Below are positions 1 through 8,565 of a DNA stretch of 64,000 nt, in pieces. The stretch spans positions 1,674,001 through 1,738,000 of the forward strand of contig NZ_CP046976.1 in NCBI RefSeq assembly GCF_030408415.1. Direction: 5' to 3'. The position numbers and the translations under genes were made by a program. Every line of letters begins with the position of its first letter. Position 1 is the stretch's first letter. Under the pieces are notes generated by a model, which saw only the letters and a program-made list of their open reading frames with translations, did not search any database and was not told the origin of the DNA. Source of the stretch: Corynebacterium appendicis CIP 107643 (lineage in GTDB: Bacteria; Actinomycetota; Actinomycetes; Mycobacteriales; Mycobacteriaceae).

Positions 1-2
1 AG

Positions 3-866
3 ACCTTCGAGGGCATTCTCGCTGGCGACCAGCTCAAGCACGTGGAAAGCGAGCTCAAGCAGCTCGCCGCCCTGCTCGGCACTGCCCGCGACGCCGAAGT
101 CGTCGAAGAACGCTTCATCGGCCTGCTCGACTCCGACACCACCGGCATGATCGACGGCCCCGCCTCCGAGCACGTCCGCGGCGACATGCGCCGCGAATAC
201 GAGCGCGCCCACCGCCGCATTTTGCGCACCCTCGACTCCGAGCGCTACCTGACGCTTCTCGACGACATCGACGCCCTGCTCGCCAACCCGCCCCTCGCCT
301 CCGACGCTCCGGCCGACGAGGAAGCCGGCGCGGCTGATTCCGGCTCCGCTCCCGGCGAAGCTGGCTCCGAGACTGCGTCTGCCGAGTCCGCTTCCGGAGA
401 GTCCGCTCCGGCCGAGACCCGCTCCTCCGAGGAGATCCTCTACGAGCACCTCGAGCGCGGCTACAAGAAGCTGGCGAAGCGCCACAAGTTGGCCCGCGAG
501 CACTACCCGGACACCTCGCTGCCGCTGCACGACCGCGAAGAATATGTCCACGACGTGCGCAAGGCCGCGAAGAAGCTGCGCTACTCCGCAAACGCCGCCA
601 AGGACAGCGGCCTGAAGGCCGGCAAGCTGTCCAAGGCGTGCAAGGAGCTCCAGGAGATCTTGGGCGACTACCAGGACGCGGTGACCTCGTGGGACCGCAT
701 CGAGAAGCTCGCCGCGGGCGCCCGCCAGCGCGGCGAGGATACCTTCGCCTACGGCATGCTCTACCAGCGCGAGATGTCCCGCGGCGACAAGGCGCTCGAG
801 GACTACCCGAAGGCGTTCAAGGAGGTCAAGAAGGCCTTCAAGAAGGTGGAGCCCAAAGACAACTAG
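3..866 (+). CDS. CHAD domain protein (5' end outside window)
   Basis: The frame is open from the first bases of the window, so the true start lies upstream; the GTG at 42 is only an internal codon. The visible part has the helical, His/Arg/Lys-rich pattern of CHAD domains (for example HDREEYVHDVRKAAKKLRYS), a fold thought to bind polyphosphate, often next to a CYTH domain. A long Ala/Ser/Glu-rich linker (about residues 95-140 of the visible part) splits the domain into two helical halves. The C-terminus is Lys-rich. In related bacteria such proteins often carry an N-terminal CYTH triphosphatase domain, which cannot be seen here. Family assignment is good; function is inferred. Confidence 0.8.
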   Translation, partial: TFEGILAGDQLKHVESELKQLAALLGTARDAEVVEERFIGLLDSDTTGMIDGPASEHVRGDMRREYERAHRRILRTLDSERYLTLLDDIDALLANPPLASDAPADEEAGAADSGSAPGEAGSETASAESASGESAPAETRSSEEILYEHLERGYKKLAKRHKLAREHYPDTSLPLHDREEYVHDVRKAAKKLRYSANAAKDSGLKAGKLSKACKELQEILGDYQDAVTSWDRIEKLAAGARQRGEDTFAYGMLYQREMSRGDKALEDYPKAFKEVKKAFKKVEPKDN

Positions 867-913
867 CGCCCGGCGGATGACCGCCAAGCGCTAGGACAAG
901 GAATCAAAGGGAG

Positions 914-1120
914 TTATTTCTCCCACGAGGCCGGCTGACCCCAGTTGTCGTCGGCCTCGTCCTGTGCCTCGGCAGCCTCGTTGCGCTGCTTCGCGGTCTC
1001 GAGGGCGTGCTCGGCCTCCTCGCGGGTGTCGTACGGCCCCATGCGGTCGTCCCAAGAGCCCTCCTTGCCCTGGGACACTTCGCGGGTGCTGGGGTTGAAG
1101 TAGAACTTCTCGTCGCTCAT
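914..1120 (-). CDS. Small conserved actinobacterial protein, SPOR-like
   Basis: A 68-residue soluble protein starting MSDEKFYFNPSTREVSQ and containing MGPYDTREEAEHALETAKQRN. This layout (short beta segment, then an amphipathic helix) matches small actinobacterial proteins usually labelled SPOR-domain or hypothetical. The C-terminus is acidic. It lies alone between the CHAD gene and the galactokinase-like gene, on the opposite strand to both. A GAAAGGAT stretch just upstream of the ATG could serve as the ribosome binding site. The role is unknown. Confidence 0.7.
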   Translation of the reverse strand: MSDEKFYFNPSTREVSQGKEGSWDDRMGPYDTREEAEHALETAKQRNEAAEAQDEADDNWGQPASWEK

Positions 1121-1255
1121 TGTCGAATCCTTTCGGCGGGGTGCGCACGCATACTAGTGCGCTCTGGCGACCAGGCTACCTGGGCACGGTTGGTACTGTT
1201 GTGTGGGTAAATTCGCCCGCCCGACCGCGCACCGAAAGGACAGTGCATAACACCC

Positions 1256-2533
1256 ATGGCTGTGTGGACCGCCCCTGAGACTCCCGCGTTCGACCGCATC
1301 GTCGATGCTCACCGTAGCCACACCGGGAACGCGCCCGCCCACACCGCTGACGCGCCGGGCACCTTCATCGTTGTCGGCGAGAATTCCGACCACTTCGGCG
1401 GCATCACCATCGTCGGCCTGACCGGCCTGCGCGCTGCCGCGGCAGTCAGCCCGCGCGCGGACAGCACCATCGCCGTCCACGCCGAATTCGCGGGCGTCAC
1501 GGTCGACGAGACGGCCGACTGCGCGCGCATCGCACAGCTCGCCGACCGGGACGAGCCCGGCGCGGATCCCGCCAACGCAGCCGACGCCAACAGCGACGAC
1601 TCCGGTAGCGCCGAGGCCTTCGAGCACACCCTGGCGGTGCGCTTCGGAGGGCTGGTTCACACGCTCGTCGGCAGGCAGATGCTCTCGCGGGACACGGCGG
1701 GCATGGACATCACGGTGATCGCGGACCTTCCGCTCGGCGCGGGGCTGGGCGCGCTGCATGCGGCGGACGCGGCGGTGGCGCTGGCACTGCTCGGCAGCGA
1801 CGAAGAGGTCGACACGGCTCCCCTGCGCACCCGCCTGGCCGACATCGCGTCGCAGTCGGCGCGCACGTTCTCCCACCTGCCGGTGCTGCGTGCCCGCCAC
1901 TCGGCGGCCCTGCGCGGCAAGGAGGGCACGGTGTCCGTCATCGATTACGCCGACGGTTCGCTCACCCAGGCGCCGCACCCGGCGAAGGCGGAGGTGCGGA
2001 TCGTGTCGGTGGCGCCGTCGCACGGGGAGGCGTTCGCCGATAAGTCCCGGGCCGTGCAGGAAGGCCGTGAGTTCATCGACGACGCGTGCGCTAATTTCGG
2101 TGTCGCGTCGCTGCGGCAGCTGCCGAATGCGGCGGACCGCGTCGTCGAGTGGGTCGACGCCCGCCACCAGGTCCACGGGAAAGATTCCGCGCCCACGCTC
2201 GAGACTGCCCGCGCATGGGTCGATTTCGGGGAGGCGGAAACGGAGTTGTCCGCGACTGCCGCACGCGCGCTGCGCTCCATGCGCGCCGACGAGTTCTTCG
2301 AGGTCATCGGCGCTCCCGAGCAAACGCCGGGGCTTCCCGCGCCGGACCAGATCGTCCAGCTTCTTACGCTGCGCGGCGCACGCGCGGCACGTCCCGCGGC
2401 CGCGGGCATGTCCGCCGCCGCGCTCGCCTACATCCCGAGCGCGAAGGCGGACAACGCGATCGCGGACCTCGCCGCCGACGGGCTCGCCGTCGTGGAGATC
2501 ACGCCCGGCGCGCCCGCACGCGTCACCAGCTAG
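1256..2533 (+). CDS. Galactokinase-like GHMP family protein, probably degenerate
   Basis: A 425-residue protein with the galactokinase layout: an N-terminal sugar-binding-like motif GENSDHFGG (residues 41-49, compare GEHTDYNGG) and a GHMP phosphate-loop-like segment PLGAGLGALHAA (159-170). In true GHMP kinases that loop is PxGxGLSSSAA; here the serines are gone. No other gal genes are adjacent. It is therefore galactokinase-like in fold but may not be an active galactokinase. Its stop overlaps the stop of the convergent ribonuclease gene by 3 bases (2531-2533). A GAAAGGAC stretch lies upstream of the ATG. Confidence 0.7.
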   Translation: MAVWTAPETPAFDRIVDAHRSHTGNAPAHTADAPGTFIVVGENSDHFGGITIVGLTGLRAAAAVSPRADSTIAVHAEFAGVTVDETADCARIAQLADRDEPGADPANAADANSDDSGSAEAFEHTLAVRFGGLVHTLVGRQMLSRDTAGMDITVIADLPLGAGLGALHAADAAVALALLGSDEEVDTAPLRTRLADIASQSARTFSHLPVLRARHSAALRGKEGTVSVIDYADGSLTQAPHPAKAEVRIVSVAPSHGEAFADKSRAVQEGREFIDDACANFGVASLRQLPNAADRVVEWVDARHQVHGKDSAPTLETARAWVDFGEAETELSATAARALRSMRADEFFEVIGAPEQTPGLPAPDQIVQLLTLRGARAARPAAAGMSAAALAYIPSAKADNAIADLAADGLAVVEITPGAPARVTS

Positions 2534-3936
2534 TCAGCGGGCCACGCGAAGAGCACTTCGCGCTTATCGACGTCCGCCCTCACCAGCGACATCCCCACCT
2601 CCGTCGCCTCCTCCGGGGTGCCGGCGCACTCGGCGAGCACCGGCGGGTCGGCGATGAAGACGCGGGCGGTGTCGGATTCTTCGTTTGTCTGCAGCACCAC
2701 GCCGGTGAAATTCTCCCCCACCCACGGCTGCAGCACGGTCGCCTCGGTGAGGTTGAGGCAGGCGCGATCGACGGTGTTGGCCAGCTGGGACGTCCGGCCC
2801 ATGGTCTTGAGCACCCGGGCGGTGTCGTCGTGCACCCACTGCGGGATCTCGGTGCCGGCGCACAGCGCCAGGCACACCTCGGTGGCGTACCGGTCGACTA
2901 GGCGCCGCAGCGGTGCTGTCACGTGCGAGTAGTAGCCGCCGATGCCGGCGTGGACCTCCGGCTCGTCGCCAGTAAGCGCGACGTATCCGGCACCGCGCAG
3001 CAGCTTCTGTGCCTCACGCATCACGGCCATGCCGCGCGGGGTGTCCGCATCGACGGTCTGGAGGAATTCACCGATATCTTCGCCCTGTGCCAGCTCGTAG
3101 CCCAGCGCGCGGACCTCGCCGCGGAACGCCCGCTCCGCCTTCTCCTCCGCAGGACGCAGCGTCCGCAAAAATCCCACGCCCGCGTCCTCCATCATCCGTC
3201 CCGCCGCCATGCCAGTGAGCAGAGAGATCTCCGAGTTGAAGTCCATGACGGGGTGGCGGGGCTCGATGAGGAGCTCGAAGCGGCCGTCGTCAAGCTCGAC
3301 GACGCGCACAGACGGGACGCGCAAGTTGATCGCGTGTCTGCGTAGCGACGACGCCGCCCGCAACTGCCCCACGTCCGGCAGCAGCGCGATCGACGGGTGC
3401 AACTCACTGTTGTCCATGTCCTCCTGCACGCCGTCGTAGTCGAGGCGCGCGACGGAGCGGACCATGGCGCGCTCCACGTTCGTGTCCGTGAGCTCGCCCC
3501 GCGCGTCCAGCTCGAAGGTCCACAGCACCGCCGGCTTGTCCTCGTCGGGAAGCAGCGACGCGGAGCCCTCGGAGAGCTCCTCCGGGTGCAGTCGCGCCGG
3601 CTCGTCCGGCAGGTAGATGGTTTGGCCGCGCTTCAGCGATTCCTCGTGCAGCGCGCTGCCCGGCTCCACGAACGCCGCGACATCCGCGATGGCATAAAAG
3701 ACCCGGTAGCCCTCGCCGCTTTTCTCGATCGCCACCGCCTGGTCCAAGTCCATCGACCCCGCCGGGTCAATGGTGACGAACTCGATGTCGCGCGCGTCCC
3801 GCCGCTGGTCCGCGTACCTGTCGTGCGCATTCGCCGCCTCGGCATGTAGCTTGGGCGGAAAATCCGTGGGCACGTCGAATTCGTCGGCGATCGCCCGGAA
3901 ATCAAGTGGCGCGGCATAGAGCTTCATGGGGGCCAA
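2530..3936 (-). CDS. RNB-domain exoribonuclease (RNase II/R family)
   Basis: 468 residues. The RNB catalytic region is clear: FVTIDPAGSMDLDQAVAIEK has the acidic Mg-binding signature (DPAGSxDLDQA), followed by YAIADVAAFV and DEPARLHPEEL, and later a segment like SHVTAPLRRLVDRY, which is strongly conserved in RNase II/R. There is no obvious S1 or cold-shock domain as in E. coli RNase R, so this is the shorter actinobacterial form. It should degrade RNA 3' to 5'. Start could be the ATG at 3936 or, three codons in, at 3927 (MKLYAAPLD). It converges on the galactokinase-like gene. Confidence 0.88.
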   Translation of the reverse strand: MAPMKLYAAPLDFRAIADEFDVPTDFPPKLHAEAANAHDRYADQRRDARDIEFVTIDPAGSMDLDQAVAIEKSGEGYRVFYAIADVAAFVEPGSALHEESLKRGQTIYLPDEPARLHPEELSEGSASLLPDEDKPAVLWTFELDARGELTDTNVERAMVRSVARLDYDGVQEDMDNSELHPSIALLPDVGQLRAASSLRRHAINLRVPSVRVVELDDGRFELLIEPRHPVMDFNSEISLLTGMAAGRMMEDAGVGFLRTLRPAEEKAERAFRGEVRALGYELAQGEDIGEFLQTVDADTPRGMAVMREAQKLLRGAGYVALTGDEPEVHAGIGGYYSHVTAPLRRLVDRYATEVCLALCAGTEIPQWVHDDTARVLKTMGRTSQLANTVDRACLNLTEATVLQPWVGENFTGVVLQTNEESDTARVFIADPPVLAECAGTPEEATEVGMSLVRADVDKREVLFAWPAD

Positions 3937-3954
3937 TTGTGGCAGAAACTGGGC

Positions 3955-4363
3955 GAGTGAGTCGGCCTATGAGCCGGATTCTGTGCCCCACCCCGTGCGG
4001 GGAGGAGCGGCGATCATCCATCTAGGGCGCCGGTTGCCCGGCGCCTCGAGCAGCTACCTTCGAACTGGGCGGGCAGCCTCGTAACGTCCGACGATCCCTG
4101 CGTTCGCGGCAGGGATTCTTGCCTTGCTCCCGGTGGGGTTTACCTGGCCGGTTGTGTCGCCACATCCGCCGGTGCGCTCTTACCGCACCCTTTCACCCTC
4201 ACCCGGTTTCCCGGGCGGTCTACTTTCTGTTGCACTTTCCCGCGGGTCGCCCCGGGTTGCCGTTAACAACCACCGTGCCCTGTGGAGTCCGGACTTTCCT
4301 CGACCCCTGCCAGCCCACATGCGTGGCGGTACAGGGCGCCGCGATCACCCGGCCGACTCACTC
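3955..4363 (-). ncRNA. rnpB: RNase P RNA
   Basis: Read on the minus strand, the ends pair perfectly: CGAGTGAGTCGGCC at the 5' end with GGCCGACTCACTCG at the 3' end. In between are the hallmarks of bacterial type A RNase P RNA, such as GAGGAAAGTCCGGACTCC near the 5' end, an internal ACAGAA-type element, and GCACAGAATCCGGCTCAT close to the 3' end. About 409 nt fits actinobacteria. It lies just downstream of the RNase H/phosphatase gene on the same strand. End positions are good to a few bases. Confidence 0.93.
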
Positions 4364-4394
4364 GCAGCGCATAACTGTACTCTGTACCCGCCTG

Positions 4395-5531
4395 TCAGCG
4401 GAAGTGGGCGACGTCGTTGAAGCAGCGGACCACGCCGAGCTCACCGTAAAACTCCACCACGCTGATCGATGCCAGGTCCAAAAACATGTGCTTGAACGTC
4501 TCCGGCCCCGACGCCAGCGCCTGCCGCATCACCGACTTGATCGGCGTCATGTGTGTGACCACCAGCACGGTCTGCCCCTCGTGCGCTTCCTGCAGCTTCA
4601 GGCGCGCGCGGGTCACCCGTCGGTGCGCGGCGCTCACGCTCTCACCTTCCGGAGGAGCTTTGCTTGCCGACGCCTCCCACGCCCCGAATTCCTCCCCGTA
4701 CTTCCCTTTCGCCTCGTCCCGGGTAAGCCCCTCGAAGACCCCGAAGTCCATCTCCCGGAACCCGTCGACCGTCTCGATCTCGGATGCGTCCATCCCCAGC
4801 GCCTCCGCGCAGGCTTCTGCGGTCTGCTGCGTCCGCTTGACCGGTGACGCCACGATCGCGTCGATCTGCCCGAACCGCGCCACCGCCTGCGCCACCGCAG
4901 CTGCCTGCTTCTCGCCCAACTCTGTTAGCGCTGGGTCCGACGAACCGCTGTACCGCTTCTCCGCCGAGTGCTCCGTCTGGCCGTGCCGGACTAGCACGAA
5001 CCGGGTGCGCGGTTGTTCGTTGCCGTGCCAGTGCGCCGGGCTGGCGGTCTCGTGGCTCTTCGACGGTTTTTGGAGAGAGGCGGGCGTCGATAAGCTCTCG
5101 TGCTCGACGATGCCCGGCCTCGCGCCTTTCGCCGCTGCGTCCATCGCGACGTTGGACAGCTCGTCGGCCTTCTTGTTCTTCGCGCGCGGCACCCACGAGT
5201 ACGTCACCGCGCTGAAGCCGGCGGCGATATTGCGCGCGTCGAGCGCCAGCTTCTTCATGTCCGGGTGCTTGATTTTCCAGCGGCCCGACATCTGCTCGAC
5301 GACGAGCTTGGAGTCCATGTAGACGTCCACCTCGGTCGCACCGAGGTCGCGCGCCGCCTCGAGCCCGCGCAGCAGGCCGTGGTACTCGGCGACGTTGTTC
5401 GACGACTTCTGGCCCACGACGTACGCGATCTCCGCGAGCGTCGTGCCGTCATCGTCGTAGACGACGCTTCCCGACCCCGCGACCCCCGGGTTCCCCCGCG
5501 AACCGCCGTCGGTGTAGACCGTGACCTTCAC
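4395..5531 (-). CDS. Bifunctional RNase HI / acid phosphatase
   Basis: 378 residues with two domains. Residues 1-130 are RNase HI-like: YTDGGSRGNPG carries the first catalytic Asp, then the NNVAEYHGLLRGLE and MDSKLVVEQMSGRWKIKHPD segments. Residues about 175-378 are a histidine phosphatase (phosphoglycerate mutase/CobC-like) domain with FVLVRHGQTEHS (phospho-acceptor His) and THMTPIKS. This fusion is typical of actinobacteria (Rv2228c-type). It removes RNA from RNA-DNA hybrids; the phosphatase substrate is not certain. It is in a leftward cluster with the zinc-ribbon and Nif3-like genes, the same order as in mycobacteria. Confidence 0.92.
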   Translation of the reverse strand: MKVTVYTDGGSRGNPGVAGSGSVVYDDDGTTLAEIAYVVGQKSSNNVAEYHGLLRGLEAARDLGATEVDVYMDSKLVVEQMSGRWKIKHPDMKKLALDARNIAAGFSAVTYSWVPRAKNKKADELSNVAMDAAAKGARPGIVEHESLSTPASLQKPSKSHETASPAHWHGNEQPRTRFVLVRHGQTEHSAEKRYSGSSDPALTELGEKQAAAVAQAVARFGQIDAIVASPVKRTQQTAEACAEALGMDASEIETVDGFREMDFGVFEGLTRDEAKGKYGEEFGAWEASASKAPPEGESVSAAHRRVTRARLKLQEAHEGQTVLVVTHMTPIKSVMRQALASGPETFKHMFLDLASISVVEFYGELGVVRCFNDVAHFR

Positions 5532-5541
5532 TTACACCCCT

Positions 5542-6219
5542 TTAATCCGTGACGCGGACGAGCAGCGTGCCGCAATTCGGGCAGGTCGGCAGCTCGTTCT
5601 CGGGGACCGCCATGACCTCCGCGCGCTCGGCCGGCGGCAGCTGGAGGAAGCAGCTGTTGCAGGTGCGGCCGTTGAAACGCGCGGCGCCGACCGTCGCGTA
5701 GACGCCGAGCACGTCCGACGGCAGCTCCGCGCGCAGGGCGTCGGTGTCGACTTCTTCTTTCGCCGGGACCGCCTCAGCCGCGCGGCGCGCCGCCTCGATC
5801 TTGCGGTCGAGATCGTCGAGCTTCGCGCCGTGCACGTCGCGGTTGTTGCGCAGCGCCTTGACCTCGCCGTGCGCCTCCTTGAGCTCGTAGAGCAGGTCCG
5901 CGATGCGCGACTTCGCCGCGTAGCGGTCGTGCTCCAGATCCTTGCGGCGCTCCGGGTCCGTCTCAGCAGTGAGCTGGCGCTTGTCGTCGAGCTCGCGCTT
6001 CTTCAGCTTGCGCTCGTCCTCCTGGATGCGCAGGATCTCCGCCTCCAAGTCGTCGACCGCGAGCTGCGCGGCCGCCGCCGCATTCGCCAGACCGGGGCGC
6101 TGCGCCTCGAGCTTCTCCAGCTCCTCCTGCTCCGGCGACGCCGCCGCGTCGTGAGCCTGGCTGCGCTCCGCCTCCGCGAGCGCCAGCAGCGTGCGTTGCT
6201 TATCTAGTTCCAGTTCCAC
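5542..6219 (-). CDS. Coiled-coil zinc-ribbon protein
   Basis: 225 residues. The first 170 or so are charged and heptad-like, predicted as a long coiled coil (ELDDKRQLTAETDPERRKDLE and similar). The C-terminus has a C4 zinc ribbon: CNSCFLQLPP then CPNCGTLLV. This matches the actinobacterial family related to Rv2229c, often called a putative nucleic-acid-binding zinc-ribbon protein. It sits 10 bases upstream of the RNase H/phosphatase gene and is probably cotranscribed with it and with the Nif3-like gene. The exact role is unknown. Confidence 0.85.
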   Translation of the reverse strand: MELELDKQRTLLALAEAERSQAHDAAASPEQEELEKLEAQRPGLANAAAAAQLAVDDLEAEILRIQEDERKLKKRELDDKRQLTAETDPERRKDLEHDRYAAKSRIADLLYELKEAHGEVKALRNNRDVHGAKLDDLDRKIEAARRAAEAVPAKEEVDTDALRAELPSDVLGVYATVGAARFNGRTCNSCFLQLPPAERAEVMAVPENELPTCPNCGTLLVRVTD

Positions 6220-6240
6220 GTCAGCCTTCTTTCTTATGTC

Positions 6241-7398
6241 CTAATCAGTGCGGTTCGCGTTCGTCTGCGGGTGCGCCGAGATCGTCCACGGGTCGGTGCG
6301 CAGCGTGATGATCCCAGTCGCCACCTCGGGGCACGCCGCCGCGACGATCTCGCTCGCCTGCTGCGTCCACGGGAATTCGCTCGCCCAGTGCGCGGTGTCG
6401 ATCACGGCGGGGCCACCGGCGCGCAGGTGCTCGTCGACGGGGTGGTGGCGCAGGTCGGAGGTGACGTACACGTCGACACCCAGACCGCTAACGGCGTCGA
6501 GGAAGCTGTCGCCGGAGCCGGAGGAGACGGCGACCTTCTGCACCATCTGGTCGGGGTCTCCAGCGGCGCGGACACCCCAGGCAGTCTCGGGCAGGGCATC
6601 GGCGACCTGCTGCGTGAACTCGCGCAAGGTCATCGGCTCGGGCAGCTCGCCCACGCGGCCCAGGCCGGTCGCGCGAGACAAATCCCCAGTTGGAGCGAGC
6701 TGCACCACGTCGAACGCGGGTTCTTCGTAGGGGTGCACCTCGCGCAGCACCTCGGTCAGACGGCCACGCAGGCGCGACGGCGCGACGAACTGCACGCGGG
6801 TCTCCGGCGCGGAGTAGTGGGAGCCGACTTCGCCATCGGCGGGGTCGGCTCCCGGCTGCGGGGTGAAGCCGCCGCGGCCGTCCCACTGGAAGGAGCAGTG
6901 GGAGTAGTTGCCGATTGCGCCGGCGCCGGCGCTGAAAAGCGCGTCCATGACGGCAGTGATGTCTGCGGGCGGGATGTGCACGCCCCACAGGTCCTGGGCG
7001 TCAGGGTCGACGACCTTGATGGGGCGGCCGGGCGTGATGCCGACGAGCTCGGCGAGCATGTCGGACACGCCGGGGCGCGCGGAGTCGGCGTTGGTGTGCG
7101 CCGCGAACAGCGCGCAGCCGCCGCGCACGAGGGTGTGCACGACCTTGCCCTTCGGGGTGTCCGCGGCGACGGAGGTGACACCGCGCATGAGCAGCGGGTG
7201 GTGCACGACCAGCATGTCTGCGCCGAGCTCGACGGCTTGTTCGGCGACGGCCTGGGTGCAGTCGAGGGCGAACGCGACCCGCGCGACCTGCGCGGACGGG
7301 TCGCCGCAGATCAGCCCGACGGCATCCCAGCTTTCGGCGAGGCGCGGCGGGTACGCGGTCTCCAGCGCCGCGACGACATCAGCAACAGTCGTAGTCAT
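6241..7398 (-). CDS. Nif3-like dinuclear metal centre protein
   Basis: 385 residues. Conserved metal-binding pieces of the NIF3/YbgI family are visible: ESWDAVGLICGD near the N-terminus, MLVVHHPLLMRG, and AAHTNADSARPG, with a C-terminal YVTSDLRHHPVDEHL and IDTAHWASE that supply His and Glu ligands. The middle insertion with HPYEEPAFDV is the PII-like domain seen in longer family members. It is thought to form a hexamer, and its substrate is debated. Synteny with the zinc-ribbon and RNase H genes matches mycobacteria. Confidence 0.9.
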   Translation of the reverse strand: MTTTVADVVAALETAYPPRLAESWDAVGLICGDPSAQVARVAFALDCTQAVAEQAVELGADMLVVHHPLLMRGVTSVAADTPKGKVVHTLVRGGCALFAAHTNADSARPGVSDMLAELVGITPGRPIKVVDPDAQDLWGVHIPPADITAVMDALFSAGAGAIGNYSHCSFQWDGRGGFTPQPGADPADGEVGSHYSAPETRVQFVAPSRLRGRLTEVLREVHPYEEPAFDVVQLAPTGDLSRATGLGRVGELPEPMTLREFTQQVADALPETAWGVRAAGDPDQMVQKVAVSSGSGDSFLDAVSGLGVDVYVTSDLRHHPVDEHLRAGGPAVIDTAHWASEFPWTQQASEIVAAACPEVATGIITLRTDPWTISAHPQTNANRTD

Positions 7399-7454
7399 AT
7401 TGTCCCAGTCTAGGTCGATTGCCGCCGCGGATACGCACTGCCATGCTGGGGTGC

Positions 7455-8096
7455 GTGATTACTCTGCTTCTCGACGTCGACGGCACCCTCATCGACTCCT
7501 TCCCCGGCATCCGCGCCGGCTTCCTGCACGCGCTCGACGCGGTCGGCTGGGAGCGCCCGTCCGAGGAGTTCACCGCGCGCATCCCGGGCCCGCCGATAGA
7601 GGAAACGCTCGCGAGCCTCGGCATGGACGACACCACGCGCGAGAGGGCTTTCGCCGCCTACATGGATTTCACGCGCGCGGGCGGGTGGCAGCGCGCGGAG
7701 GCATTCCCCGGGATGCGCGACCTCCTCGAAAGCTGGAAGGACGAGGGGCTCCAGGTGGTCACGGCGACGTCGAAAGGCGAGAGTTTCGCGCGCGCCATCT
7801 TGGAGCGCGAGGGCATGCTCGAATTCATCGATTTCCTTGGCGCGGCGCAGGAGGACGGTCCGCGGCGCCGCAAGGCCGACGTCATCGCGCACGTGCTGGA
7901 TAATGTGGACGTGGGCCGCGGGCTCATGATCGGCGACCGCCTCCACGACATCGAGGGCGCCGCCCAATTCGGCTTCTCGACGGTTGCCGTCACCTGGGGT
8001 TACGGCACCCCGGAAGAATGGGACCAAGCGTGGGCGACAGCGCGCACGCCGGCCGAGCTCGCCGACATCGTCGCCGCATTCAAGGAGGAACAGTGA
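7455..8096 (+). CDS. HAD family hydrolase, phosphoglycolate-phosphatase-like
   Basis: HAD motif I is LLLDVDGTLIDS right at the N-terminus, motif II lies in VVTATSKGESFA, a conserved Lys in RRRKADVIAHVL and motif IV acidic residues in GLMIGDRLHDIEGA. This is the Gph/PpaX-like group of small-molecule phosphatases. I chose the GTG at 7455 because motif I normally starts within a few residues of the N-terminus; ATG codons at 7443 and 7419 are in frame alternatives. Its stop overlaps the GTG start of the tyrosine phosphatase gene, so the two are translationally coupled. Confidence 0.85.
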   Translation: MITLLLDVDGTLIDSFPGIRAGFLHALDAVGWERPSEEFTARIPGPPIEETLASLGMDDTTRERAFAAYMDFTRAGGWQRAEAFPGMRDLLESWKDEGLQVVTATSKGESFARAILEREGMLEFIDFLGAAQEDGPRRRKADVIAHVLDNVDVGRGLMIGDRLHDIEGAAQFGFSTVAVTWGYGTPEEWDQAWATARTPAELADIVAAFKEEQ

Positions 8097-8560
8097 TCCA
8101 CATCGACTTCGTCTGCACCGGCAATATCTGCCGCTCGCCGATGGCGGAAGTCATCGTGCGCCAGAAGCTTATCGACGCCGGGTTGGACCCCTTTGTCCGC
8201 GTCACCTCCTCCGGCATCGGCGGCTGGCACGTGGGCCATCCCGCCGACGAGCGCGCCCTGGCCGAGCTGTCCGCCCACGGCTACGACGGCTCTGCCCACC
8301 GCGCCCAGCAATTCGGCGGCGAGCAGATGGACGCCGACCTGATCGTGGCGCTTGCCACCCGACACGTCTCCGAGCTCGTCGCCCAAGGCGTGGACGAGAA
8401 AAAGGTGCGCCTGCTGCGCTCCTTCGACCCTGCCGCACCCGAGCAGGCCAGCGTCGAGGACCCCTACTACGGCGGGCCCGAAGGCTTCACCGTCACCCGC
8501 GAACAGATCGAAGCAGCCGCCGACGGCATTCTGGATTGGGTGCGCTCCCGGGTAGACTAG
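8093..8560 (+). CDS. Low-molecular-weight protein-tyrosine phosphatase
   Basis: About 155 residues. The N-terminal phosphate loop FVCTGNICRSPMAE has the CX5R active site, and the C-terminal DPYYGG supplies the general-acid Asp. The GTG start at 8093 has a strong AAGGAGG ribosome binding site and overlaps the upstream HAD gene stop. A longer in-frame start at 8018 would place 25 unrelated residues ahead of the phosphate loop and is unlikely. In corynebacteria and mycobacteria such enzymes (PtpA-like) dephosphorylate proteins; a target cannot be read here. Confidence 0.92.
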   Translation: MIHIDFVCTGNICRSPMAEVIVRQKLIDAGLDPFVRVTSSGIGGWHVGHPADERALAELSAHGYDGSAHRAQQFGGEQMDADLIVALATRHVSELVAQGVDEKKVRLLRSFDPAAPEQASVEDPYYGGPEGFTVTREQIEAAADGILDWVRSRVD

Positions 8561-8565
8561 CCCGC

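Noticed and set aside
4119..4847. Long plus-strand frame through rnpB and the RNase H gene
   Set aside because: It covers the RNase P RNA and is the shadow of a clear minus-strand gene.
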